Shown here: piece by piece, positions 26,481 to 36,617 of the stretch
Layout of the letters: every line of letters begins with the position of its first letter
Position numbering within the stretch: the stretch's first letter is position 1
Assembly: GCA_031555615.1 (NCBI GenBank)
Contig: JAVBUF010000023.1
Coordinates: forward strand, 6,613 to 70,612
From: UBA935 sp031555615
GTDB taxonomy: Bacteria; Bacillota; Clostridia; Lachnospirales; Lachnospiraceae
Length of the DNA stretch: 64,000 nucleotides
Direction: 5' to 3'
Notes under the pieces: model-generated
Told to the model about the DNA's origin: nothing
The model's input: the letters and a program-made list of their open reading frames with translations, nothing else
Databases searched by the model: none
Translations under genes and position numbers: made by a program

Positions 26481-29400
26481 TTACAAAGCCGCAATATCAA
26501 TTAATGTCAAATCATTCTGTGCCGATTCCAGACTGGTCACCAGCGCCCTGGCCGTATCGATAGAGGTCAGGCAGTTCACTCCCGTCTCGATAGAAGTCCG
26601 GCGGATCAGAAAGCCATCTCTGGACTTATCCCGTCCCTGGGTGGGGGTATCAATTACCAGATCAATCTTATGACCCAGAATCAAATCCATTACCGTAGGA
26701 GATTCTTGGCTGATCTTATTAACCCTTCTGGCCTTTACACCGGCATCAATCAATGCCTGAGCCGTACTTCTGGTGGCATAAATGGTATATCCCAGCTTTT
26801 CAAAGCGGCGGCCGATGTCAATAGCCTCGCCCTTATCCGCATCCTTCACCGTCATGATTAACTGTTTATGCTTGGGCAGATCGATGCCTGCTCCCAAAAA
26901 TGCTTTATATAAAGCTTCTTCAAAGGTCTTGGCGATACCCAGACATTCACCGGTAGACTTCATCTCCGGCCCTAAGCTGATTTCCGCACCGCGGATTTTC
27001 TCAAAGGAAAATACCGGCATCTTAATGGCTACATAGTCTACTTCCTTCTGTAAGCCCGGCTCATATCCCAGATCTTTGATCTTCTTGCCGATAATCACCT
27101 CGGTAGCCAAATCCACAATGGGAATACCGGTAACCTTGCTGATATAAGGTACGGTCCGGGAGGAACGGGGATTTACTTCGATGACATAAACATCCTCACC
27201 TACCACGATAAACTGAATATTGATCAACCCGATAACATGCAGGGATTTGGCCAGCCGACGGGTATACTCTGCAATAGTTGCTTTAACCCCATCACTGATG
27301 GACTGCGCCGGATATACCGAAATACTGTCACCGGAGTGTACTCCGGCACGCTCGATATGCTCCATAATCCCGGGAATCAGAATATCGGTACCGTCGCAAA
27401 CGGCATCTACTTCGATTTCCTTACCCTGTAGATATTTATCTACCAGAATCGGATGATCCTGGGCTATGCGATTGATGATCTCCATAAACTCTTCCACATC
27501 TTCATCACAAATGGCAATCTGCATGCCCTGACCGCCCAATACATAAGAAGGGCGAACCAATACCGGATAACCCAACCGGTTGGCTACTGCCTTTGCCTCT
27601 TCTGTGGTGTAAACCGTGCCGCCGGAAGGACGGGGAATCTTACATTCTTCCAAAATCTTGTCAAACAGCTCCCGATCCTCGGCTGCATCCACATCCTCAG
27701 CTGCCGTTCCCAGAATCGGAACACCCATCTTCATCAGACTTTCCGTCAGTTTGATGGCCGTCTGGCCGCCGAACTGGACCACCGCACCATCAGGTTTCTC
27801 GATGTTGACGATACTCTCCACGTCTTCCGGAGTGAGGGGTTCAAAATATAATTTATCGGCAATATCAAAATCAGTACTTACGGTTTCCGGATTGTTGTTG
27901 ATAATAATGGTTTCATAGCCTTCCTTGGAAAATGCCCAGGTGGCATGTACCGAACAGTAGTCAAATTCAATTCCCTGGCCGATTCGGATGGGACCGGAAC
28001 CCAGTACCAGCACCTTCTTAGGAGGATTGGTCTGAAGGGCTTCATTTTCACTGCCAAATACGGAATAGTAATAAGGCGTGCTTGCTTCAAACTCAGCCGC
28101 ACAGGTGTCTACCATCTTATAAGCTGCCACGATGCCATTATCATAACGAAGCTTTTTCACTTCCGCTTCTTTCATGCCGGTCAGTCTGGCAATCACAGTA
28201 TCGGGGAACTCGATTCTTTTCGCCTCTTTTAATAATTCAACAGTCAAAGGGCCTTTCTTCAGGGCATCTTCCATTTCCACCAAAATAGCCAGTTTATCTA
28301 TGAACCAGTGATCAATCATAGTGATGTTATGGATGGTATCATAATCCATTCCTTTACGGATGGCTTCGGCAATCACCCAGATCCGCTGATCATCTACGAT
28401 TTCCAGACGTTTTTTCAATTCTGCTGCTGACAGATCACTAAAATCATAACTTAGCAGACAATCCACATGCTGTTCCAGAGAACGAATGGCTTTCATCAGT
28501 GCCCCTTCAAAGTTATCACAGATACTCATAACCTCTCCGGTGGCTTTCATCTGGGTAGTCAATGCCCGTTTGGCCGTAATAAATTTGTCAAAAGGCAGCC
28601 GGGGCAGTTTCACGACACAATAATCTATGGCCGGCTCAAAGCTGGCGTAAGTCTTGCCGGTAATAGCATTTTTGATTTCATCAAGGGTATAACCCAGGGC
28701 AATCTTGGCTGCCACCTTGGCAATAGGGTAACCGGTGGCCTTGCTGGCCAAAGCCGACGAACGGCTGACCCGGGGATTTACTTCAATTACGCAATATTCA
28801 AAACTGGTGGGGTGCAGGGCAAACTGCACATTACAGCCACCGGTGATTTCCAGCTCTTCAATAATGTTCAGGGCCGCACTGCGGAGCATCTGACATTCCT
28901 TATCCCCCAGTGTCTGAGCCGGAGCTACTACGATACTATCGCCGGTATGGACGCCCACCGGGTCAATATTTTCCATACTGCAGACGGCAATACTGTTGCC
29001 GGCACCATCCCTGATCACTTCGTATTCGATTTCCTTCCATCCGGCGATACAGCGCTCCACCAGAACCTGGCCGACCCGGGAAAGGCGCAGGCCGTTTTCC
29101 AAAATCTGCTCCAGTTCCATTTGGCTATGGGCAATACCACCGCCGGAACCGCCCAAAGTATAGGCCGGACGCAGCACTACCGGATATCCAATGGTCTTGG
29201 TAAAAGCCACACCATCCTCCACTGTCTCTACCACCAAAGAAGCTGCACAGGGTTCCCCGATTTTTTCCATGGTATCTTTAAATTCCTGACGGTCCTCGGC
29301 TTTTTTAATGGTCATGGCCGTGGTACCGATCAAGCGGATATTATGTTTCTTTAAAAATCCGGATTCTTCCAGCTCCATCCCCAAGTTTAAACCGGCCTGC

Positions 29401-29675
29401 CCCCCCAGAGTGGGTAAAATACTGTCCGGTTTTTCGGTTAAAATAATCTGTTCCAACACCTTAATGGTCAATGGTTCAATGTATACCTTGTCGGCAATAT
29501 TCCGGTCGGTCATAATCGTGGCCGGATTGGAGTTTACCAGAATAACTTCGATTCCTTCTTCTTTTAAGGAGCGGCAGGCCTGGGTGCCTGCATAATCAAA
29601 TTCTGCTGCCTGTCCGATGACGATAGGACCGGAGCCGATAACCATTACTCGTTTAATACTCATATTCTTAGGCAT
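26481..29675 (-). CDS. carB: Carbamoyl-phosphate synthase large chain
   Basis: 1064 residues, standard length. It makes carbamoyl phosphate from bicarbonate, ammonia channelled from CarA, and two ATP, for pyrimidine and arginine synthesis. Two homologous ATP-grasp halves are seen (VMVIGSGPIVIGQ near residue 10 and VLVLGSGPIRIGQGIEFDY near residue 553), each with its biotin-carboxylase-like ATP-grasp core. The C-terminal allosteric MGS-like domain begins near residue 935. GGAGGAGGG precedes the ATG. The start overlaps the carA stop by 8 bp. Confidence 0.98.
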   Translation of the reverse strand: MPKNMSIKRVMVIGSGPIVIGQAAEFDYAGTQACRSLKEEGIEVILVNSNPATIMTDRNIADKVYIEPLTIKVLEQIILTEKPDSILPTLGGQAGLNLGMELEESGFLKKHNIRLIGTTAMTIKKAEDRQEFKDTMEKIGEPCAASLVVETVEDGVAFTKTIGYPVVLRPAYTLGGSGGGIAHSQMELEQILENGLRLSRVGQVLVERCIAGWKEIEYEVIRDGAGNSIAVCSMENIDPVGVHTGDSIVVAPAQTLGDKECQMLRSAALNIIEELEITGGCNVQFALHPTSFEYCVIEVNPRVSRSSALASKATGYPIAKVAAKIALGYTLDEIKNAITGKTYASFEPAIDYCVVKLPRLPFDKFITAKRALTTQMKATGEVMSICDNFEGALMKAIRSLEQHVDCLLSYDFSDLSAAELKKRLEIVDDQRIWVIAEAIRKGMDYDTIHNITMIDHWFIDKLAILVEMEDALKKGPLTVELLKEAKRIEFPDTVIARLTGMKEAEVKKLRYDNGIVAAYKMVDTCAAEFEASTPYYYSVFGSENEALQTNPPKKVLVLGSGPIRIGQGIEFDYCSVHATWAFSKEGYETIIINNNPETVSTDFDIADKLYFEPLTPEDVESIVNIEKPDGAVVQFGGQTAIKLTESLMKMGVPILGTAAEDVDAAEDRELFDKILEECKIPRPSGGTVYTTEEAKAVANRLGYPVLVRPSYVLGGQGMQIAICDEDVEEFMEIINRIAQDHPILVDKYLQGKEIEVDAVCDGTDILIPGIMEHIERAGVHSGDSISVYPAQSISDGVKATIAEYTRRLAKSLHVIGLINIQFIVVGEDVYVIEVNPRSSRTVPYISKVTGIPIVDLATEVIIGKKIKDLGYEPGLQKEVDYVAIKMPVFSFEKIRGAEISLGPEMKSTGECLGIAKTFEEALYKAFLGAGIDLPKHKQLIMTVKDADKGEAIDIGRRFEKLGYTIYATRSTAQALIDAGVKARRVNKISQESPTVMDLILGHKIDLVIDTPTQGRDKSRDGFLIRRTSIETGVNCLTSIDTARALVTSLESAQNDLTLIDIAAL

Positions 29676-30861
29676 TTTTTCCCTCCTCCATCATGGCAAT
29701 AAAACGATCAAACAGGTTTCGTGAATCTAGTGGTCCGGGACATGCTTCGGGATGGAACTGGACGGTAAAAATACGCTTGCCCACATAGTTCAGGCCTTCG
29801 CAGGTACCGTCATTGACGTTGACAAAAGCAGATACCGCCACCTTGGGGTCCATCTTATCGGCATCCACCACATAGCCGTGATTCTGAGAGGATATGTAAA
29901 CCTTGCCGGTTTCCAAATCCTTGACGGGATGATTGCCGCCCCGGTGTCCGTATTTCATTTTATAGGTATCCCCACCGGTTGCCAGTGCCAAAAGCTGATG
30001 GCCCAGGCAAATGGCAAAGATAGGGGTATTGGATTCATAAAGTTTTCTGATTTCGGTGATGACTTCCACACATTCCTTGGGATCCCCTGGGCCGTTGCTG
30101 AGCATAATTCCGTCCGGCTTGTCCGCAAGTATTTCTTCAGCCTTGGTATGCGCGGGATAAACCTTTACATCACACCCCCGCATCGCCAGAGATTCGACGA
30201 TATTGTTTTTCATCCCCACATCCAGGATGGCTACTTTCTTGCCGGTTCCGTTTAGTTTGCGGATAATACTGGGACTCTTTTCCCTGATCCCAGCCTTATA
30301 TGCCACCTCATCAAAATGAGCGCTGCCGGAGATTGGTCCGTTTTCAGCCAGATCTTTAACACCTTTTACTTCATATATATGTTCACAGGTTACTTTTTTT
30401 ACGGCATCCTGATACTTATATGCTTTTAATTGGGGAAGGATTTCATCTAAATCAAAATTCTCATTGACGGTAATCATACCGGTCATGGTTCCTTTTACAC
30501 GAAGGATTTTAGTCAGTGCTCTGGTATCAATGCCGGCGATTCCGGTAACGCCCTGAGCCTTAAGATATTCTTGAATGGTGATGTCTTTACGAAAGTTGCT
30601 GGCGGTACGGGATAGTTCCCTGACAATAATGCCATCCGGCCATGCCCGCCTGGATTCACTGTCTTCCCAGCAAATACCATAATTTCCAATTAATGGATAA
30701 GTCATACATACGGCTTGCCCGGCATATGACGGATCGGTCAGCTCTTCCAGATAACCTGCCATGGAAGTATTAAACACGATTTCACTGATAATTTCTTTGT
30801 CTGCACCAATGTGCGTTCCCTGGTACACGGTACCGTCTTCTAAGATCAAAAACGCTTTCAT
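29668..30861 (-). CDS. carA: Carbamoyl-phosphate synthase small chain
   Basis: 397 residues. The N-terminal CarA domain begins MKAFLILEDGTVYQG. The C-terminal class I glutaminase has the nucleophile Cys in FAICLGHQ and the His/Glu pair in FHPEACPGP; it supplies ammonia to CarB. The ATG at 30861 with GGAGGAGAG is chosen over longer upstream options, which would overlap the promoter. The leader is only about 30 nt, leaving no room for a PyrR-type attenuator. Confidence 0.97.
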   Translation of the reverse strand: MKAFLILEDGTVYQGTHIGADKEIISEIVFNTSMAGYLEELTDPSYAGQAVCMTYPLIGNYGICWEDSESRRAWPDGIIVRELSRTASNFRKDITIQEYLKAQGVTGIAGIDTRALTKILRVKGTMTGMITVNENFDLDEILPQLKAYKYQDAVKKVTCEHIYEVKGVKDLAENGPISGSAHFDEVAYKAGIREKSPSIIRKLNGTGKKVAILDVGMKNNIVESLAMRGCDVKVYPAHTKAEEILADKPDGIMLSNGPGDPKECVEVITEIRKLYESNTPIFAICLGHQLLALATGGDTYKMKYGHRGGNHPVKDLETGKVYISSQNHGYVVDADKMDPKVAVSAFVNVNDGTCEGLNYVGKRIFTVQFHPEACPGPLDSRNLFDRFIAMMEEGKNA

Positions 30862-30898
30862 ACACACTCTCCTCCATTTCCTTCTGCATAATCGTTTC

Positions 30899-30927
30899 AT
30901 TATAGCACAACCTTTTAGGCAGTTCAA
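30899..30927 (-). promoter_or_regulatory. carAB promoter
   Basis: TTGAAC (30927-30922), 17-bp spacer and TATAAT (30904-30899) on the minus strand, with a TG-type extension before the -10. This is one of the best promoter matches in the window. Confidence 0.8.
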
Positions 30928-30978
30928 TTATTTTTTTCTTTAATTTTCAGTTATTGAAAGTTGTATAAATTTTCCGCT

Positions 30979-31014
30979 AAAAAGGATTGCGAACACACAA
31001 TTTCGCAATCCTTT
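30979..31014 (-). terminator. Intrinsic terminator of the MacB-type ABC operon
   Basis: AAAGGATTGCGAA pairs with TTCGCAATCCTTT and is followed by TTAG on the minus strand, 27 bp past the permease stop. Confidence 0.8.
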
Positions 31015-31040
31015 CAACTATATATTTTATACCGCCAGCT

Positions 31041-33488
31041 TTACTCGGAATATCTGATTCGGTCAATAATGGCTTCTTTGCGGATGTATCTGCTCATGAC
31101 ATAGGAAAGGATCAGCTGCAGACCAATCAGGATACTGACAAAACATATTGTTTCCACCATGGGAAAATGGTAATGTCGGATTCCCATAATGTGATTGTCT
31201 CTGGCCCAGACAAAGGCCCGATAGCCTAATGCATTTCCCACGGTCAGGGACAGCCCCAGGGTTCCCAGGGTAAAGACCAGGCCTTCCATCTGCAGCATCC
31301 GTTCCAACTGACGTCCCGTCAGACCAATGGCCTGGAGCATACCGATTTCCCTTTTTCTGGTAATCATACCGGTAATGATGGTGTTGGCCATATTCATGAA
31401 ACCGATGGCGCCTAATGCTGCCAGTAAGGCATAGGCCGGCAGAATGGTAATCCGTAATGCCAGTTGGCTGTCGCTGAACATTTTCTCGTAAGAAACCAGG
31501 TGATAAGCCTCTTCTGCCGCGGTCAATTCTTTTAGTGCCTTTTCCACTTCACTGAGCATTCTGGGATCACAATAAACAAAAACCTGATAGTTGGTATTTC
31601 CCTGCAGCCCCATTGATTCAAAATTTTGCTGGGGAGTGATGAAAGTAGCATTATCGTAACTTTCCGTAACAGTCATTAATTCCCTGTTAACGGTAATTTC
31701 TTCTTTCCCATTGAGCAGTACCAGGGCAATTTCATCCCCTACTTCCATATCATATTCTTCGATCCAAAAACCACTGGTAAATATCAGCCCGCCGCCAGCC
31801 TGGATTTGACTGTACGTTTCTTCCCCTTCCGTAACATCCCTTCCTCTTGCTTCCCAATCGGCCTCACTGACAGCGGAGACAGTACGGTAAACATCTTCTT
31901 CGCCAATCTTCAATTTAACTGCCACCCCTTTTCTGACTTCCACCTCCGTAATGCCGGGGATGGCTTTTACCGCTTCTACAAATTCATCGTTCAGCAGTCC
32001 CCGCTCCTGCAAGGCATAGAGATTATTTTCAGGATAGGTTTCATCATGTGTGGCATATTCCAGGCAAATCTCAAAATCACCTTTTTCCATATCTCTTCTG
32101 GCCAGGTCTTCGACACTCATGCTGGCCCCCACGTTGGCTACTACGATAAACAGAATACTGCTGAGGCCCATGGTTAAAATAGTAGTAACCGTCCGTTTCT
32201 TATTTCGGAACAGATTAGCGGCCGATAATCTGAGTAAGTTCATTTCGTATCTTTTGAGACGGTTCTTACCTTGATGACTGCTCTGGTTTTCAAACCGGAT
32301 GGCTTCCACCGGGGAAACCCGGGCTGCTATCTTCATCGGCTTACGCAGCGATACCCAGATAGTAAAAAATGCGGCAATTGCTGTAATCATTATTATTTCC
32401 GGGCTCCAAGTACTGATCCTGAGCAGTTGAATATCCCCCTTCTGGGCATTCTGCATCTCATAGACAAGCGCCTGAAAACCAAACTGGGAAAGGATGCCGC
32501 CCAAAAGAATTCCCACCGGAACCCCACAGCCTCCCAGCAATATTCCTTCCAGCAGAACCATTCCTTTCAGCTGCTTTCTGGCAGCTCCCATGGCCCGGAT
32601 TTTTCCGAATTCCTTAATCCGGCTGACCAGCCCTACATAAAAAATATTATAAATAACCAGCGAGGAAAAAAAAATGACAAGGACAGCTATGAAGATTCCG
32701 GCAACGATCCATTCCATATTGGGGGAAACGGCAAACATCAGGTACATGGTGTTGATGTCCAATGCCTTTTCCTCGATTCCCATGGCATCAGTTACCTGTT
32801 TGATTTTTTCCTGCAGGGTTGCCATGTTATAGTTTTTTTCCTGGGCTATTTTAAAATAGATATAAAGCTGACGATCTTCAGGGGCAATTGCCGCATTGGT
32901 ATATTGTTCCGAAACATAGCAGGGAAATCTTCCGGCCAGCTCCTGTACCTCCGAACTGTGGGTTATGCCGCTGATGATAAATTGCTGTTGGATATATTCA
33001 CCTTTACCAAGAACTCGATAGCGAAAAGAGACCTCTTCGCCAAGCACTCCCTGGTATCCGCATTTTTGGAAAAAGCTTCGGGGAGCGGCAATTTCATTTG
33101 CCTTTGTAGGTATTCCCCCTTCTTCAAAGGAAAAGTTCAGCATACGGAAAATGGTTTCATCGGCTTCGTAGACTAGTCCGGATATATCATTTTCTTCAAT
33201 TTTTGCTACCTTTTGCATTCTTCCTACCTGTTCAAAAGCCTCATTATCCCTAATCTGCTCATATTGCCGGCTGTCCATCCGAACATAGATCCCATGATAA
33301 TCGCCGTAAAATGTCTTGGTATTCGCTTCCTGGTAGCGAAGCATACCAAGGGTGCAGCTTCCGATCATCATAATCAATGCGGTGGTGAGCATAATGGAAA
33401 TTGCGATCAGGATACTCTGACTCTTCCGGTAGCGGATTTGTGACAGTGCCGTCCTGACAACTATTGATTTTTCTTTTCCTCCATTCAT
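31041..33488 (-). CDS. ABC transporter permease, FtsX/MacB type
   Basis: 815 residues. A first membrane segment near residue 25 is followed by an extracytoplasmic domain, three segments (about 260-390), a linker, a further segment near 430, a second extracytoplasmic domain and a final set of three segments (about 680-800). This is the duplicated FtsX arrangement of permeases that export peptides or lipids or confer antimicrobial peptide resistance. Its ATG overlaps the ATPase stop in ATGA. The kinase and regulator just upstream suggest a signal-linked transporter. Confidence 0.9.
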   Translation of the reverse strand: MNGGKEKSIVVRTALSQIRYRKSQSILIAISIMLTTALIMMIGSCTLGMLRYQEANTKTFYGDYHGIYVRMDSRQYEQIRDNEAFEQVGRMQKVAKIEENDISGLVYEADETIFRMLNFSFEEGGIPTKANEIAAPRSFFQKCGYQGVLGEEVSFRYRVLGKGEYIQQQFIISGITHSSEVQELAGRFPCYVSEQYTNAAIAPEDRQLYIYFKIAQEKNYNMATLQEKIKQVTDAMGIEEKALDINTMYLMFAVSPNMEWIVAGIFIAVLVIFFSSLVIYNIFYVGLVSRIKEFGKIRAMGAARKQLKGMVLLEGILLGGCGVPVGILLGGILSQFGFQALVYEMQNAQKGDIQLLRISTWSPEIIMITAIAAFFTIWVSLRKPMKIAARVSPVEAIRFENQSSHQGKNRLKRYEMNLLRLSAANLFRNKKRTVTTILTMGLSSILFIVVANVGASMSVEDLARRDMEKGDFEICLEYATHDETYPENNLYALQERGLLNDEFVEAVKAIPGITEVEVRKGVAVKLKIGEEDVYRTVSAVSEADWEARGRDVTEGEETYSQIQAGGGLIFTSGFWIEEYDMEVGDEIALVLLNGKEEITVNRELMTVTESYDNATFITPQQNFESMGLQGNTNYQVFVYCDPRMLSEVEKALKELTAAEEAYHLVSYEKMFSDSQLALRITILPAYALLAALGAIGFMNMANTIITGMITRKREIGMLQAIGLTGRQLERMLQMEGLVFTLGTLGLSLTVGNALGYRAFVWARDNHIMGIRHYHFPMVETICFVSILIGLQLILSYVMSRYIRKEAIIDRIRYSE

Positions 33489-34156
33489 GACCTGATCACC
33501 TTCCCATCTTCAATAACAATCGTGCGCTCGGCCATTTGTGCCAACTCTTCATCATGGGTAACAACAATCAGGGTCTGTCCGTATTTGGCCGCCGAAAGCT
33601 TCAGCAGGGCAGCCACCTCGTCTCCGGTTTTGGAATCCAGGTTTCCGGTGGGTTCATCGGCCAGCAGGATATCCGGTTTTGAGGCTAACGCCCTGGCAAT
33701 GGCTACTCGCTGCTGCTGACCGCCGGACAGTTGAGAAGAAAAATTACCCAGCTTTTTTTCCAGCCCTAAGGTTTTTACAATGTCCATGACAAAATCCCGG
33801 TCCACCCGGCTTTTATCCAATCCAATGGGCAGGACGATATTTTCCCAGACATTAATTGCGGCAACCAGATTATAGGACTGGAACACAAACCCGATCTTTC
33901 TTCTGCGGAAAATAGCCAGTTCTTCTTCTTTCATGGTAAAAAGCTGCTTATCGCCGATCAGAACCTCACCTGACGTGGGCCGGTCCAATCCCCCCAGCAT
34001 ATGCAGCAGGGTGCTTTTCCCCGATCCTGATTTCCCCACAATGGAGACAAATTCGCCGTGTCCGATTTTGATATTGGCCTCATCCACAGCTTTCACCTGA
34101 TTTTCACCGGCTCCGTAATATTTACACAATCCCCTTGTTTCTAAAATAGTTTTCAT
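33485..34156 (-). CDS. ABC transporter ATP-binding protein, MacB/LolD type
   Basis: 223 residues. Walker A GKSGSGKST, Q-loop FVFQSYNL, signature LSGGQQQR and Walker B ILLADEPTGNLD, the latter typical of the LolD/MacB group. It energises the FtsX-type permease encoded directly downstream with ATGA overlap. The ATG at 34156, 5 nt after GGGAGC, is chosen over longer upstream options that lack a ribosome site. Confidence 0.95.
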   Translation of the reverse strand: MKTILETRGLCKYYGAGENQVKAVDEANIKIGHGEFVSIVGKSGSGKSTLLHMLGGLDRPTSGEVLIGDKQLFTMKEEELAIFRRRKIGFVFQSYNLVAAINVWENIVLPIGLDKSRVDRDFVMDIVKTLGLEKKLGNFSSQLSGGQQQRVAIARALASKPDILLADEPTGNLDSKTGDEVAALLKLSAAKYGQTLIVVTHDEELAQMAERTIVIEDGKVIRS

Positions 34157-34254
34157 ACTTTGCTCCCATCTGCGTGCTTTTACACGATCAACTCTATTGC
34201 TTATCCTGTAACAAAGTATATCACCCCAAGCTTTCATTTCGCTTTCAAAATAAA

Positions 34255-34287
34255 ACAAAAAGCCTTACATTTTTGTAAGACTTTTTA
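34255..34287 (-). terminator. Terminator between kinase and ABC genes
   Basis: AAAGTCTTACA pairs with TGTAAGGCTTT around a 4-nt loop and is followed by TTGTTTTATTTTG on the minus strand. It overlaps the kinase stop codon, so the ABC genes probably have their own start of transcription within the 128-bp gap. Confidence 0.8.
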
Positions 34288-35145
34288 AGGCAGCGGTAAC
34301 TGAACGATAAATATGGTTCCCATCCCGTTTCTGCCGTTTTTAACGGTAATATTTCCCTGCTGTTCTTCGACGATCTTGCGAGCCAGGTAAAGCCCTACCC
34401 CACTGCCTTCGGTTTCTTTCACGGCCGCCCCTTTACCCCGATAAAAACGGGTGAAAATACGGCTGCATTCTTCCACCGGCACACCGATCCCTTCATCACT
34501 GATTTCTATCCGGAAAAAGAAATTTCCCGGCTCCGTACGAATCCGGATCCGGCTGCCTGCCGGACTGTATTTCACCGCATTGTCCAGAATGTTGGCCAAA
34601 GCCTCCCTGGTCCATTTGGGATCATGATCCAGCATAAAAGATAGCGTCTCTGAATCATCCACAATGATACCACTTCCTTCTGCTTTGGAATGGATGCTTT
34701 CCACGGCTTCTTTGATGGTTTGCAGAATATCTGCATTTTCCGGCTGAATGGCTATCAATCCCGTTTCCATCCGGGACACATTCACCAGGGCACTGGTGAG
34801 ATTTTCCAAATGAGCAATCTGGCGGCCCATCAAATCCACGAACTCCCGGCGCTCCTGCTCGGTCAGTTCCTCCTCCTGGAGGATATACTGACTGGTTTTC
34901 AAACCCGCCAGGGGCGTTTTCAGTTGATGGGAAATATCCGTTATCAGGGACTTTGTGGCTTCCTTTTCAGCCAACAGATTTTGATGATGAAAAACAATGC
35001 TCTCACCCAATTTCTCCAGCCTGTTATGAATCTTACTGTTAACACCTTCCTGATAAGAAAGATTACGGTAGTCATATCGCCCGATGGCAAACTGATTCAG
35101 TACATCTAAAATATCATTTAATTGTTTTTCCTGTTTTTTCCTCAT
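34285..35145 (-). CDS. Sensor histidine kinase without membrane segments
   Basis: 286 residues. A helical N-terminus (1-70) leads to the DHp domain with SHQLKTPL (His near residue 73) and a HATPase with LDNAVKYSP, SDEGIGVP and GSGVGLYLARK. No membrane or sensor domain is visible, unlike the usual kinases next to MacB-type transporters, so it is cytoplasmic or reads a partner protein. The start lies 6 bp after the response regulator stop, so the two are co-translated partners. Confidence 0.9.
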   Translation of the reverse strand: MRKKQEKQLNDILDVLNQFAIGRYDYRNLSYQEGVNSKIHNRLEKLGESIVFHHQNLLAEKEATKSLITDISHQLKTPLAGLKTSQYILQEEELTEQERREFVDLMGRQIAHLENLTSALVNVSRMETGLIAIQPENADILQTIKEAVESIHSKAEGSGIIVDDSETLSFMLDHDPKWTREALANILDNAVKYSPAGSRIRIRTEPGNFFFRIEISDEGIGVPVEECSRIFTRFYRGKGAAVKETEGSGVGLYLARKIVEEQQGNITVKNGRNGMGTIFIVQLPLP

Positions 35146-35151
35146 ACTAAC

Positions 35152-35874
35152 TTACCTGAACGTCTCCTTGTCCCAAAGATAACCAATCCCCCTGACATTT
35201 TTAATATAAACCGGCCGGGACGGATCGACCTCGATTTTTTCCCTCAGTCTTCTGATGTTTACCGCAATGGCATTCTCATCCACAAACTCACCGTTACTGT
35301 CCCACAAGCTCTCCAGCAGCCGGGCTTTGGTCAGAACCTGTCCGGGATATTCCAGAAATAATGCCATCAGGCGGAGTTCATTCCTGGTCAGAGACACAAT
35401 ATTTCCGGCATCTGTCAGTTTCATCTCGGCTTTGAAAAAAATAAGCGAACCGCTCTTAATCACCTCTGCCAAGTTTGCTTCATCGGACACCTTTTCTTCA
35501 TGCCGGATGCGGGTAAAAACCGCATTTACTTTAGATAACAGCACCGACAGGCTGAAGGGTTTGGTCATATAATCATCAGCCCCTGCCTCATAGCCCATGA
35601 CAATATCCATTTCCGTATCCAAAGCCGTCAGAAAAAGAATGCGGACACCATTGCCGCCGGCACGAATCTTCCGACAGAAATCCATACCGCTGCCATCCTC
35701 CAGGCCGATATCACAAATAATAAAATCAGGCTGGTATAGTTCAAAAAGTTCCAGGCCCTTACCAATACTTCCGGTTATAAATACCTGATATCCTTCTTTT
35801 TCCAATTTAAAACTGATGCCCCTGCTTAGACTGTCATCATCTTCCAATAGCAAAATTTTTCCTGCCATTTTCAT
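35152..35874 (-). CDS. Response regulator, OmpR/PhoB family
   Basis: 240 residues. The receiver domain (about 3-120) has the acidic pair LEDDDS, the phospho-Asp in IICDIGLEDGSG near residue 53, and the Lys in MTKPFS. The C-terminal winged helix ends with RGIGYLWDKE. The ATG at 35874 overlaps the flavin reductase stop in ATGA, and the kinase follows 6 bp later. The likely targets are this operon and the ABC transporter downstream. Confidence 0.93.
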   Translation of the reverse strand: MKMAGKILLLEDDDSLSRGISFKLEKEGYQVFITGSIGKGLELFELYQPDFIICDIGLEDGSGMDFCRKIRAGGNGVRILFLTALDTEMDIVMGYEAGADDYMTKPFSLSVLLSKVNAVFTRIRHEEKVSDEANLAEVIKSGSLIFFKAEMKLTDAGNIVSLTRNELRLMALFLEYPGQVLTKARLLESLWDSNGEFVDENAIAVNIRRLREKIEVDPSRPVYIKNVRGIGYLWDKETFR

Positions 35875-36587
35875 TTCTCTCCTTTCCAGGGACGACGGTC
35901 CGTGGTCCATCCCTGATCAATCCACCAATTACGGTCGGTGGGGTTCCATGCAGCGTCCGGATTGGCCTGCATTTTTCTGAACATATTAAACAGGAATCGG
36001 TTACGGAGACTGGAATGGGGATGGAGCACCCGATATTTTATGGCTTCTGCTATCCCAGCAGCTTTCTTTTCGATCTGATTTCTTTTTTCAGGCTTTAAGT
36101 CCTGCCGCCTCATGGTTTGAGTAGCCAGTGCAAATGTATATACCTTGGGAATGCCCAGCCACCTTAATTGTTTAGCCATTGATCTGGCAACCCCGCCGGG
36201 AGGGGCCCCGGCAGAGGATACAACGGCAAGGCCGGTTTTCGTAAACATGGACGGATGCGGGCGGTGGGTAATCCACCGGTATGCCAGGTGATCCATCAGG
36301 TTTTTCATGGCACCGCTCATTTCCAGAACATAGTTGGGGCTGTCCAGAATAATAACATCCGCCCATTCTATGGCTGTTGCAATGGGCTGAACCTGATCCG
36401 CTGAGGGGCAGAACGCTTCCCCTTTCATAAAGCAGGTAAAACAGCCATGACAGAATCCGGGACCGTCAGCCGGCAGGAAAAATTCCCTGATTTCGTCTTC
36501 GGCTGTTGCCAGGTTATGCAGAACCGCTTGAGTCATGGTATAGGTTACCCCTTGATGGGATTGGCCATGTATTGCTGTTATTTTCAT
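35871..36587 (-). CDS. Flavodoxin-fold NAD(P)H-dependent oxidoreductase
   Basis: 238 residues. It begins MKITAIHGQSHQGVTYTM, the FMN phosphate loop, then CHGCFTCF with four cysteines near residue 46-56, then DVIILDSPNYVLEMSGAMKNLMD, typical of the iron-sulfur flavoprotein/NADPH-dependent FMN reductase group. It would bind FMN and transfer electrons. It lies between the TetR gene (30 bp) and the response regulator (ATGA overlap), so redox or electrophile stress may be the signal. AGGAGGAG precedes the ATG. Confidence 0.87.
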   Translation of the reverse strand: MKITAIHGQSHQGVTYTMTQAVLHNLATAEDEIREFFLPADGPGFCHGCFTCFMKGEAFCPSADQVQPIATAIEWADVIILDSPNYVLEMSGAMKNLMDHLAYRWITHRPHPSMFTKTGLAVVSSAGAPPGGVARSMAKQLRWLGIPKVYTFALATQTMRRQDLKPEKRNQIEKKAAGIAEAIKYRVLHPHSSLRNRFLFNMFRKMQANPDAAWNPTDRNWWIDQGWTTDRRPWKGEK

Positions 36588-36617
36588 TGTGCTTCTCCTC
36601 CTGACTTTATTACTCTT

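Noticed and set aside
30862..30927. PyrR-type attenuator upstream of carAB
   Set aside because: Promoter to start distance is about 35 bp; no room for terminator/antiterminator folds. The nearby hairpin belongs to the upstream ABC operon.
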